Source of the DNA: Liolophura sinensis | Lineage: Eukaryota; Mollusca; Polyplacophora; Chitonida; Chitonidae | Direction of reading: 5' to 3' | Assembly (NCBI RefSeq): GCF_032854445.1 | Contig: NC_088300.1 | Span: 22,299,608 to 22,363,607 of the forward strand | Length of the DNA stretch: 64,000 bases | Shown: positions 8,991 through 21,000 of the stretch, in pieces | Position numbering within the stretch: the first letter of the stretch is position 1 | How the letters are laid out: each line of letters begins with the position of its first letter | Program-made: the position numbers and the translations under genes | The notes under the pieces: generated by a model | The model's input: the letters and a program-made list of their open reading frames with translations, nothing else | Databases searched by the model: none | What the model was told of the DNA's origin: nothing

Positions 8991-10054
8991 CTGTCACCAG
9001 GATCAGATATTTATCCAAAAATATCATATATATCATATATATGCATGTATACATGTTTGATTTACAGACTAAAACGTTATTTTGAAGTTTTCGTGAAACT
9101 ATGATTAAATCTGCTATATGGGAGAAATTAATAGTCATTTTTACAAAACTTCTTGAATTCATTTTCTCTAAACAGAAAATATCGGAAATGACATTGTCAT
9201 GGTTAAAACTCCATTAGGCGCCATGACTTACAAGAAAGTGTTCACGCAAACGTGGGCGACATATTTGATGTGTTCACTGAATAGTTTAGGTAATACATTT
9301 TAAGTAACTTTGCTGAAACCATGACAACGTCTTTTCTGTTGTAAGTGTCATTAAACTCACTAAGCTTCCTACCATAGAGACCAGACATGACACCCCTTTC
9401 CCCCAATCACATTGTGAAAAGTACTCAAGCTATCAGTCTCTTTTGCTAGTCGTAACACGGTGTAAGTGCACATTTACAAATGGACATCAATTATAGGCTG
9501 ACATCATTTATTCATTACTAACGTTCATTATTTGGCCCACTCTCAAATTAAAAATTAAGTTAAAATTTAAAGTCAAGTTAAATTTAACAAAACGTCTATT
9601 ATCTGTGTGATGCTAGAGTGTATTCTGTTACAGCAGTAGATTATTCTGTTAATGCTATTAATTCAACATGACGATTCTTTTGGGCTAACGGGATGTTATG
9701 ATGAATCTTACACAATATTGTATAGTAATAAAAGAATACATTCTAGAGCATCTCTCAGACAACAGACTTTTCGTTTAAATTAACAGATTACGTTTTTGAG
9801 CGCTGCACAAATGAATATAGTTTAGCGTATACATGAAAATGGACATCGCTTAGTCTATAAATGGGCATTATTATTTATTGTAAAAAGTGATTACAAATTT
9901 TACAAATGCACATCAAATCTAACACAAAATCGTCTTATAAATTAAAGTATAATTTGAATTTTCAAATTGCAAACTTGTCTCTTACCGGCGTTGTTCAAAA
10001 AGCGAGAGAAAACGCAAATGAAATGCAGATTTCATTGTAATTGAGCTTTTCTTA

Positions 10055-10105
10055 TTTCTTTCATTGGTGTTTAAAGCCGTAATCAAGAAATTTTCACTTA
10101 AAGGC
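10055..10105 (-). repeat. SINE-1 core fragment
   Basis: CATTGGTGTTTAAAGCCGTA and ATCAAGAAATTTTCACTTA are a diverged version of the SINE-1 core read in reverse. Confidence 0.5.
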
Positions 10106-10118
10106 AAAGACCATTCTA

Positions 10119-10540
10119 AAATGAAGTATATATCAGATGAAAGACCTTTGAAAACTGTTCATGAAATGACTTGGATTTATATATATTGGAAGGCTGGGGG
10201 GGGGGGGGGGGGTAACCGAGTAAAGTTATGCTAAAAGATCAGATTCTATGGTGGTCTGTTGTAGCCCTGAAGGTATCAGATACGTCACATCTATACTTTT
10301 GCCTGAAATATTCGTTTCAAGGTCAAATCGTTGAATATAATTGTATGATGAAATGTAGCGCCAATTTACAAAAACTTTATGTGACGTCATTGGTAGCGCT
10401 GAGGTCAGAAAAGGCTACCATAGCATAAAATAATCAAATGCTTTTTACTAAAAGAAATTATCAAAAAAAAAAAAATCCAACTATTTTCCTGGACAGTTTT
10501 TAATGGCCTTTCATCTGATATATACTTCTAATTAGTGTTT
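10119..10540. mobile_element. MITE-like element with about 40-bp inverted ends
   Basis: The left end contains GAAGTATATATCAGATGAAA. The reverse complement of 10490-10538 gives the same word, followed on both sides by similar sequence (GRCC ... AAAACTGT). The interior has a poly-G run and no coding frame. Non-autonomous DNA transposon is the simplest reading; no target duplication was identified. Confidence 0.65.
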
Positions 10541-11202
10541 AATTATACAGGCCTAACGGCGGACGGAGGAAAGGATGCCAGCGAGAGTCTCCAAACGCAA
10601 TTATAAGGAGATTAGGTGTATCCTACGCGAGCAAGTAGCAACTGTGATGGAAATCGGAGACACATCCGTCCGCTTTGGCTGGGGCTTTTATATACAGTAT
10701 AGAATATTTCCTGGCTTTGGTAAGGCTTTCAAGATTAGAATTCAACATTTAATCTTTTCGTTTGGCGATTCCTCTCAATTCCATTGAAAGACGAGGGAAA
10801 ATGTTAAGAAAGAAAAAAGGAATGTCACTGTAAGAACCACATCAAGTGGAAGACAATTAAGTTCCCGTGATTAAGTCCTTACAGGCTTATAAAGTTACTG
10901 CACATGTGAGCTTATTACTAGCTCTAACCGATATTTAAATGCTACCCTTAATGTTTGAAGGTCTTTCAAAAATTCTTTCTCTTTTCCTATATACTCGATG
11001 ATAAAAGTAGTTCATATCAACATAAGTAAGAATCAGTAAATATACCACAGCCAGGTGGCCGATCAAGCGCTCACAACCGCAGGCGGTCTAAGGGAAGAAA
11101 CTTTGGCGAGCACTGGGAGAGCTCTTCAGTGTTATGCGGTAAATTTGTTAACAGCGCGGCGGACGACAAAAGAAATTTGGCAGACGAAAGGTTTTAGCAA
11201 CG

Positions 11203-14200
11203 ATGGAAGATAACTCCCAAAAAGGAGATGGTTCGGGTGACACGGGATCGAAAACAGATGCGGGTGACGGAAAAGATATTAATCTTGGGGACAGTAAGGC
11301 ATGCTTGCCTCAGAAGACGACACTAACACCACAAACTCCGAACACACCAGCTCCCGGTGCAAGCGGTGATGTCGGACATGCGAGTGGACTGGAAATCGAA
11401 AGAGACAGTAATGGTGGTAATGTATCCCCAGCAAATGTGCCTACCCCAGTTGAGGGTAACACATCGGAAAATACTGCCAGTGGTCACAGTGACAACTCTT
11501 GCCACTCAGGCAAAGGACAAGAACAAGTACAGCCGAATTCTTCTTTAGTAGACGATACTATAGACAAATCCGATCTAACAAATTCTGATCCAACAACATG
11601 TAAATCTGACCCGTCGGATAACCAGGAGAGTTCAGAGGAAAAAGCTGGTGTTGTAGAAGGGACTGACAATAAACAGCGACAAGTAGAGTCTCCAGGAGAT
11701 GAAAAAGAATCTTTTGCTGCTAGTAAAAGCGGATCCGAAATCCCTGAAGCTTCCCTGTTATATACTTCCACTTCTTCAGAAAGTTTGCCACATTTCTCAA
11801 AACAAACTGTCACGAAAACACAACAGCGGCCAGCTTTTAATACAGAAGAGTCATCAAGTGAATGTAAAAACGACAGTGTGGCAAAAGATAATATTGAGAC
11901 TTTATCTGCACATATAGCTGACAGTGAGAATAGTGTAACTAATGCTCCTGAAACAATTCAGTCTAAGAAATCTGGTGTCACAGATCAAAATCTAGTAGAA
12001 GAAAGTCAATCTCGTGTAAGTCATGAACATGAGAGTTTGACATCAGGAAAAGAAAAATGCCAGGAGGAAAAGTTTGAATTAATAAATACAAATCCAGCTT
12101 GCACAGAGGATACATCTTTACTGCCAGTATGTGGAGATTCAACAGAAAAGTCACAAAGTGAAGAACTTTTAGGCACAGGCACAGGAGACACTGAAAGCCC
12201 TTGTTTAGACACATCTAAAACAGCAGAGGTATGTATGTGTTTGTTTTTTTCACACTATGAATTGAAAATGTAACTCATTGTTGCAAGAGTTATTTCCATA
12301 TCTGTTTGTGCTGTTGTAATCACTGAACTGAAGAATATAAAAAAGAAATTCATTTGACCACATGATGAAAATATGTGTATATATCACATGTGTTTATGGT
12401 TACATGTATTTAAACATATGTCACATATTTATTAATTTTAGATGATAATAGTCATGTTCATTAAGAATAACATCTGTTTATACAGTTATGTTTCTTAATT
12501 GGTTTATTTGTTTATGCATCTAAATTCTAAACCCCAGAGGGATGAAGAAGGTAATGCTGAGGCAGACAAAGATATAATAAAAGATGATGAACAAGTAGAG
12601 GAGATGGAAGTGGGTGGTGATGGTGAACAACCAGTTGATGAACCACCTGGTGAAAATGAACCACCTGGTGAAGATGAACCGCCTGGCAATGACGAACCAC
12701 CTGGCGATGATGAACCGCCTGTTGAGGCTGAGGATGCCTCCAGTGATGTAGCCAGCACTGGGAACAACCGTAAACGCCATGGCAGTGGAAGCAGTGTGGC
12801 AACATTTGATGACTCTGATTGTCATGGGTAATCTATGGACTTTTTATGAACCATGCTTGTTGTTCACCTTAAGTACATGTTTATGTAAGGATTGTCAAGA
12901 TAAAATTTTGTGATGATTTCCAAAAATGTGTACTTTCCCTAACCTAGTAATGGAAATCGTTTAAAAAAAGCTAGCAACATATATATATTCATGTGCATGA
13001 ACTAACAGAACCTTTTGTGAGCCCATAAAAGGCAGTCTTGTGGCTTTAATAGAACAGTAGTAAATGAACAGCTCTGGAATGTAAAATTTTATGGTTGATG
13101 ATCTTGTAAATCTGGAGATTCCATACTGATACATGAATGTTAATGCTAAAGTAGTTTTGTGCTCTCTTTGAAATCTTAATTCACATTTATTCTAATATGA
13201 ATGGCACACTGTAATATTAAGACTGTTTATAAGAAAAAGTAAATACTGTATCATTTTGTCGACTTAATTATTGACTAGATATTGATATTTGTTTTTCTAG
13301 TAATATCTCATCTTGCAAGCATTTTACGGCCTGTTTATATATGACTACTTTATTAAGGTAGCTTAGTATATTTAACTGGAAAGACTTGTATTATTTTAAA
13401 ATTTGTTAAGTGTTAACATTTATTATGGGAACAAATACTGTGTCATAAATAATGGGGTACTTTTAATCCAATGAACATTTGTGCCTCCTCTCTTATACAC
13501 AACCACAAATACATATCACACCAATATATGTATAGATTTTTGCCTCACAAAGCGAATGTTCCACTGCAGCATCAATAGTGTAACATCATAGTTGGCAGAG
13601 CACAGATTTCTTAGACATAACCGAGCAAATTATTTAATAAAGTTTTAGGTGTAATGCCTTCTCTGTGTGTTTGTAACAGGGCGTTCCCTGCAGCCAATCT
13701 GTTTGAGTATCAGTGGCCTCAGGAGACTGGTGCAGAGTGGTACATGCTACAGGAGCAGATCTCAGAGTTCCTGGCCGTCAAATCCTTCAAGAGGAAATAC
13801 CCAGGTGAGAGAAAACTTATAGGGTAAATCACTGACCATTGGCAAGTGACTTAGCTGCAGATTTTGCTAGCTCGTCTTTTCAATTTGCCTGTGTTTGTTC
13901 TGTTTATTTTATTTCATTTTAAACTTTTAATGTGAACGGAAATGTTGAGATGAAGTTAGTGCCATTTTTGTGGGTCTGTTGGTGAGAATTGTGAGAGGCC
14001 CATTATAAAGGCATGAAATAATGTGAAAAAAAATTTCCGGAAGTAGTTTTACCCAAGTACTCAGTGTCATTGAATGAAAATTATAGTTATGTTTGGTGTC
14101 GTGCTTTCATTTATTATCCTTTCAATTCGATAGTTTGTCAAATACACTTGCATTATTTTGAGGATTATAACGGTAAATGTCACATATCAGTTGTTACCTT

Positions 14201-17200
14201 GATAGCCTGTGGTAACGTACATAGCGTTGGGAAGATTTCATTGTTAAAGTTTACATGAACTCTTGTACTTAAATTAACATTTTTTGTATTAGTTTTTGAC
14301 ACATGCGATAATCTTGACAAACTCACAGTTGGAAAGTGAAAAGGACTTTTCCAAATTGGCGGATAGTCCTCAAACTCAACCGACATGCACTTTTTGTTTG
14401 ATGTACTTAAATGAGTTACCAACCTGGCAGATGATGATTCATTTTAAAAAACGAGAAAAACCGTACTGTCTACATTCCCTTATGGGCAAGAGTGATGCGT
14501 GTTTCAGAATGAAGTTTCAAGATGGCGGACTCAAATGGTTTTGCTTTTAGTTTGAAGAATGAAGAATCCTTTTTCACAACTTTTAGGTTTAGCACTCTGG
14601 TGATCAACATTGTCATAATGTTAAAACGATGATTGAATTTAATCTCTGGTCAATTTTTGTGTTGTTTTTTTGTTTTGTTTCTCTTCCGAATCTTCTCTAG
14701 GGGCTATCTCCCTTGTTGAAAGTGTTGCATTCAGTGAACCAGAGGTAGAAACCAGCTAAGAAAAACATCGTGGCTTAAGACTAAGGATAAATGATGACTA
14801 ATTTTACATCATTATTCATATAAGGTTTAAAACATTTCAGCATCTAGTCTTTCACTGTGCTCTTCTTCATTTATAATCAGCCTTTGTTATTTTTTTTTTA
14901 TATCCTTGCTTACACAAATTTTTTCCCAACTGTTTAAACTTAGGGGAGAGCAGTAGGCCCATTTCACAGCCCTTGGGCTCCATTTTTTTTAAAGTTTTGC
15001 TACACCATAAACGTGACTGAAAGTAAGGTAGATGTTGCCCTTTTGAGAGCACATCATGTGATGTCACATCACTTGTTTAGGTTTTTCCCCTGTGTATCTA
15101 CAGACACTTTGTAGAACATTTTGAAAATTGTCAGTTCTGTGACATTCTCTGACATTACAAAAATAATTCTGTTTGTGCTATTTGGTAAAGACAAAATTTT
15201 TCAAAAAAATGTATTTAAGGTATTTCTGGACACAGTTTTCCATTTTAGGCACAAATTGTTACTTTTTTTATACTTTGAGATTGTACATTTATGTACTGTA
15301 CATTAATGTCCTGTACATGCAGATAAAACGCATCGTGACATTACCTTTGCATACTTGTAGATCTTCAGAGACGATCTGTGGACATGAATGAGAAGGTGTT
15401 CCTGAAGGACAGAGGGGTTGTATCTGAGACACAGTGTGACTTGGGTAAGTAAGTCAGTCTTGTACAACTACTTGCAGAAATGCAAATATCACAAAGGGTT
15501 CCAGGTTGACAGAATGGAAGTTGTTTATGTTTTTTGTACATTAAATTTGTTTGATTTTGGATTTACATGGTATTTGCATATATTTCTGTGATACAACGAA
15601 TTATTTTGAAGAAAATCAGTCAGCGCACAGAAGAAATCACCACCCTTGATTAAGTATGCCAGGCCATGAAATACCTGCAGTTCTTTTTATAAAGTACTTA
15701 TAATCCTTAGACTTAACCATAGTAACTACTAGATGCCAACGTGGCCAAATAAGAATCATCCAATTTGCCATCTTGTAAGTCAAGAGCCTTTTGTGTGCAA
15801 CAACAGTAATGCTTGACTTCAATGACTGGAATGGTGTGGATTTTACTTCACGTTAAATCCAGATGATTGATGTTTCATCCCAGTATCAATCATGACTGAG
15901 TGCTTTCCATGGATTCATCCACCATTCTTCCACCTGTGATAACTGTGATTACCACCACTTATATATAGTCTAAATGGTTTCGCTTATGGCTTAAAACACC
16001 GCTCAGCTGAATGAAAATGGATGTAAGACTGTCTGTGACACAGGCAGCAAAATATGACAAGACTTGTCAGAATCATCCAGCTGATTTAAAGGTGATTTCA
16101 ATGTATTTTTTTGATTTATACCTGCATCTCTTGCCAATAAAATAGTAGTATATTACTTTGAATGTAGTTTTAGGTAATTCAGCTGCATACTGTATTTAGA
16201 GGGGGATGGGAAGGAAGTTTACTCTGGGTACTCTGATAAACCTGACACATAAGTTTTCTCTTATACAATGGGTATAAAACCACTGACCTTTGGCTAGTTA
16301 TTGATAAACTTTCCCACTTGCAGTGTGCAGAAATGTGCACCACATTCGTGGAAGACATATGAAACCACTGACCTTTGGCTAGTTATTGATAAACCCTCCC
16401 ACTTGCAGTGTGCGGAAATGTGCACCACATTCGTGGAAGACATATGAAACCGCTGACCTTTGGCTAGTTATTGATAAACTTTCCTACTTGCAGTGTGCAG
16501 AAATGTGCACCACATTCGTGGAAGACATATGAAACCACTGACCTTTGGCTAGTTATTGATAAACTTTCCCACTTGCAGTGTGCAGAAATGTGCACCACAT
16601 TCGTGGAAGACATATGAAACCACTGACCTTTGGCTAGTTATTGATAAACTTTCCCACTTGCAGTGTACAGAAATGTGCACCACATTCGTGGAAGACATAT
16701 GAAACCACTGACCTTTGGCTAGTTATTGATAAACTTTCCCACTTGCAGTGTGCGGAAATGTGCACCACATTCGTGGAAGACATATGAAACCACTGACCTT
16801 TGGCTAGTTATTGATAAACTTTCCCGCTTGCAGTGTGCAGAATTGTGCACCACATTCGTGGAAGACATATGGTCTTAAAAGAACATTTAACTGTGTAAGT
16901 TGCCACAGTGGCACCACTGATCATTCCACAAATTCCCTGTCCAAATCCAATTTGTAACCTGCACCTTATGGGTTTAGTACTGTACCTTGAAACAGACCTG
17001 TGGATCAGGGGTGCTGATTAGTGTTCTGTCAAGAGTTCTGTTATTAAGTCAGGCAGAAGATTTTTGAAAAACATGATTATGACTTTTTTATGCCTTAAAG
17101 ATTTTATTAAAGATTATTAAAGAAATGTTTTTTTTTTAGTACCTGCTTCTCTTTATAGTTTGTTTATGTATATGGTATGGTTTGTAGCTGCATTTGTAAT

Positions 17201-17986
17201 GTAGTAGATCACTCAGTGATTTGTGAAGTGTCATATGCCCTGGTGATCTGTTTTCGAGAGGTGTATTTTTTTAATTTTTCCCTTATTACGATTGTATGCT
17301 CCAAACTACCGAGCTAAATGGAATGGAACTTTAGTACTGCTGAACCCGTGCTATGGTCATTATTTGGCATTCTTAGCTGTCTCTGTCTCCAAAGTTGCAT
17401 GCTGGACATTAATGTATCCAGTCTTGGTGAAATGGGCACTCAGATGTCATGAGCAGTTTAACTTATCATTTTTGGCTAGCACAAATAACACTATTTTTTT
17501 TATGTGTAATCTTGATATATGAAATAAATGAAATGGTACAATCAAAGAATGGTAAATGCATGTAGCTGTTGAAATTGAGAATGGTGAAATTTTTAATCTA
17601 TTGTTCTCTCATTGACCAAAAGTAAAGTGCCAGAAATGAATACAAGGTCTCATTGTGTCCATCAGAAGAACTTGTCAAAAAGTCAAATGGGCAAAAATTT
17701 GAAAAAAAAATCAAATTTTTTCTAACTTCTTTTCTTAGAGTTATATTGTTGCAGTTCAATAATTTGTAGAACTAACTGCCCACATTATGTATACATTTTG
17801 TATTGTGCATAGAAATAGCTTAAAATGGCTGAAAATGCATTTCCAAGTATACACAAAATCTGTCTCCAGATCCCTGGCAATTTTGGCTATTTTACCTCAC
17901 TGGTGTGGGCAAAAATTTTTCCAGAAACTCAAACATTCCTGAATCAAACACTGAGTGCTGACTCAATGTCACCAGCTCAGTTCAAA

Positions 17987-18024
<38 letters not shown>

Positions 18025-21000
18025 AACCAATCTCACAGTGGATCAACTGTAACTTTTTGTCGTCTACCTGATGAAGTGCAGTGGTACCATTGGGCTCTGA
18101 CAGATCTCATTCACCTATAAACATGGCTGTTGTTGTGTATAGAATAATCTTGCAAAAAGAGGAATAATAAATTACACTTTCCCAAAGTTAGTTTCCTTCT
18201 GACAGTTACTACATTAAGCCAGATTAGGATTCACACTAACTCATTTACATTTTTATTCTTATTTCCCTATTTTTTTTGCTCATATAAATTTCATCAAAAT
18301 AGTGTACCTCTAATAGACTATTGACTGTTTATAAACTGGACAACTTCTTTGTCATAAGTATAGTTATTATTTATGTGCAATAGCTTTATAGGCCAACATG
18401 GATACTGTAGTAGTTTTGGTTTGCAGTTTTTGGGTTTTTTTTTTACTTTAGTACCCGTCTATCAGTGTGTGAGATTATTACTTCCATGTTAAATTAATCG
18501 AAAAAAAACTCTCCCAAAAGAAAAATATTTCCTACCAACCGACCCATTTTTGTAAAGCAGGGCTGTGCCCAACTGACATTTTTTTTAAGGATGGCCTAAA
18601 TGTGTACTTTTAAGTAAGCATCAAATCAAGCATCAATAGATAAATGGTATACAGAGCATTTATTTAAATGTCATTAGACTTATTGAAAGGTATCGTGTCA
18701 TTGCTAACAAGTTGTGGTTTATAGAGTAGTTTTTGGGCAGTGTTACAAGAAATTTTCTTTCCAGTTGAATGGACTTTTGTTTTCTATTTTTGGTTATAAC
18801 TTTTCATATTCAGTACTCTATACTCTATGTGAGACCTTAACAACATGTTCACTGATCGTGTGGTGTTATCAGAAATCAAAGTCAGACTAATTCTCCAACC
18901 TTTTCACATGTTTGCATGGTGTTTATTCAAGCCTACCCTAATACTTCTAATTTTGGGGACAGATATTAGTATTGCTGAAAGCAGAATATTACCTTTCTTT
19001 CCCAGCTTTTTCGAAAAGTAAAGACATGAGTATGTTGTTCATTAAATGGTCTCAGCATATGAAATAGGGTATGCTGGATTCATTTGTCTGTATCGACTGA
19101 TAAAATGATACTTTTTATGAAGCCCTGAAACTGGCCAATCCAACCAACATAGTTTTGCCTCCAAAGTGAAATTAAAAATGTGCATAAATTTGCACTATCA
19201 AAAAGGCATCTGTGATAGTCTGAGACATCAATAACAAATTACCACATTTATCACTTGTATTATGTAGGAATATAAATTTTGTATTCTCAGTGCAATAATT
19301 ATATTGTAACACTATAAGAACCTGCTTACCTTTGTCTAGCCCTGTATTAGCTGATATTGCAGTCAATTGTTCGTAGTGTCAGTTGAGAGGAAATGGCTGG
19401 CTGAGTCTCTGTCACTTTCCCTTACGTTTGTTGAATCGAAAATGATCAGGAAGGAAGAAATTGAGAGGTCTTTTTGAAAGAGAAGAAAACAGCCACTTAT
19501 AATTAGCCTGTATTTGCAGGTGGTTTGATGGCTCAGAGATCGTATCTCCCATTGCCCGGGATACCTGATGGTTTTCTTGTCTTTCTTTCATTTCCCTTTT
19601 GCCCTGCTCCCTGGGGGTCTTACAGAGCCAGTCTTTCTGTTGTCGTCTTTCTTCACTGTCTGTCATCCGCCGGGAAACAACACCCAGGTTATCAGCTAAT
19701 CAAAACTGTCTCCACTATAACTGACCCCCTTCTCACTATATGTCGTCTTTCATTAAAACTACAAGAAATTCTACCTTGCCCCTTTTTGAGAGCTTTAATT
19801 GATAAATCAATATGGCAGTGCTGCCTTATAATTTTCATTATTCTACTTTTCTTCAAATAACACATCAAAAGAATTTTATGAATCTAGCATTAATTAAACA
19901 AATTCAATAATGTTGCTTCATTGGTCTAATACAAGTTAAAACCAGCTAATTTTTGTTAAATTGCACAGTTTTTGAAGTACAATGTATGATCATTTCTTTT
20001 TATATCTTACAAAATATTTACTTGTTTTATATTTATTTTCAGCCACATTTGAAGAACTGGTTAACCTTTTTTATTTATGCATTCAAGAAGTTTTTGACAA
20101 TTTAGATGTTTTTTAGCATTCTTAAAAATCCATGTGTATTTTTTTTTTAATAAACTAGATGTCTTTTCAACTCTTTGACTCTTATAGACTAATGATCAGG
20201 AAGTTGCTTGAGGATTTGGAAGACAGGACAATCTTCCCAGTAATTGATTTAGAAAAACGGGGGAAACTATTACCCTAATTTCTCAATATTTTTGCATTAA
20301 AAAATTCAACCAAAATTGTATTTTAGCCATCATTATGAATTGATTATCACCAGGATTGTGGATATTGGAGCTTTGCGAAAAGAATAGTTTTATGGAGTGT
20401 TGATGTTTAAAAATAAGTGCTAAGTGTACCCTAAACACTTTGGTTTCTTACACTTGTTAAACTGACTGCCATCCTAAAGATGAAACTTCTGTCGTGTTAA
20501 ACAATGAATGAGGTAAATACATGTACTGGAATTTACTCAGTCCTGTCTGGTCATACTGTTAGGAAGTTGCAAATTGTTTATTGTCCAAGACTGTTGTATA
20601 TGTTATTTTATGTCTCAGACCATCTCATACTTTTATAGCCTCATATTACAGGCGATGAAATGTATGAGGTATTACAACCAGTCTTGTCTCTTCAGCAAAA
20701 ATATTGGAAAAGTTTTAGTTTTATGATATATTAATAAAGCATATCATGATGAAAAGTATTAAATGTCTTATTTTACTGTCATTTTACTGTGCAAGATCTT
20801 TTTTCGTCAGATTTTTTACATATACTTTCATATACTTCAGCATGCTGACATTAAGAACAGCAAAACCTGTTTTATGTTTGTGCGAAGGATAGCAAAGGTG
20901 TAGTGTTGCAAACTGTCTTTGGGGGCCTCCCCTGGTGGCAGCAGTGGGATGCAGATCTCTGCTCCCACAACAGCCACAGGATGTCCGGAATGGCTTGTTA

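Larger units (their letters stand above)
8991..11202. other. Head-to-head spacer between bZIP and PHF10
   Basis: About 2.2 kb separate the first recognised bZIP exon (minus) from the PHF10 start (plus), so promoters of both genes, or upstream bZIP exons, should lie here. It also holds a SINE core fragment, a 415-bp MITE-like element and a poly-G run (10195-10213). The stretch 11040-11200 is less AT-rich and is probably PHF10 5' UTR/promoter. Confidence 0.5.

Noticed and set aside
8839-9162. His/Ser-rich 107-codon minus-strand frame as the bZIP exon frame
   Set aside because: The alternative frame in 8990-8813 ends at a good donor in the phase required by the 1879 acceptor, while this one stops at 8839 and would not join.
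10228-10428. 66-codon plus-strand frame
   Set aside because: Lies inside the MITE-like element with inverted ends and has no domain.
16276-16870. CRISPR-like array
   Set aside because: Units are directly adjacent 85-bp copies with no unique spacers, in a eukaryotic intron. The 26-bp and 36-bp arrays likewise have no spacers.
19525-19860. 111-codon plus-strand frame as an extra PHF10 exon
   Set aside because: No homology to PHF10, and exons 4 and 5 already join in phase across it; composition is that of intron with a pyrimidine-rich stretch.
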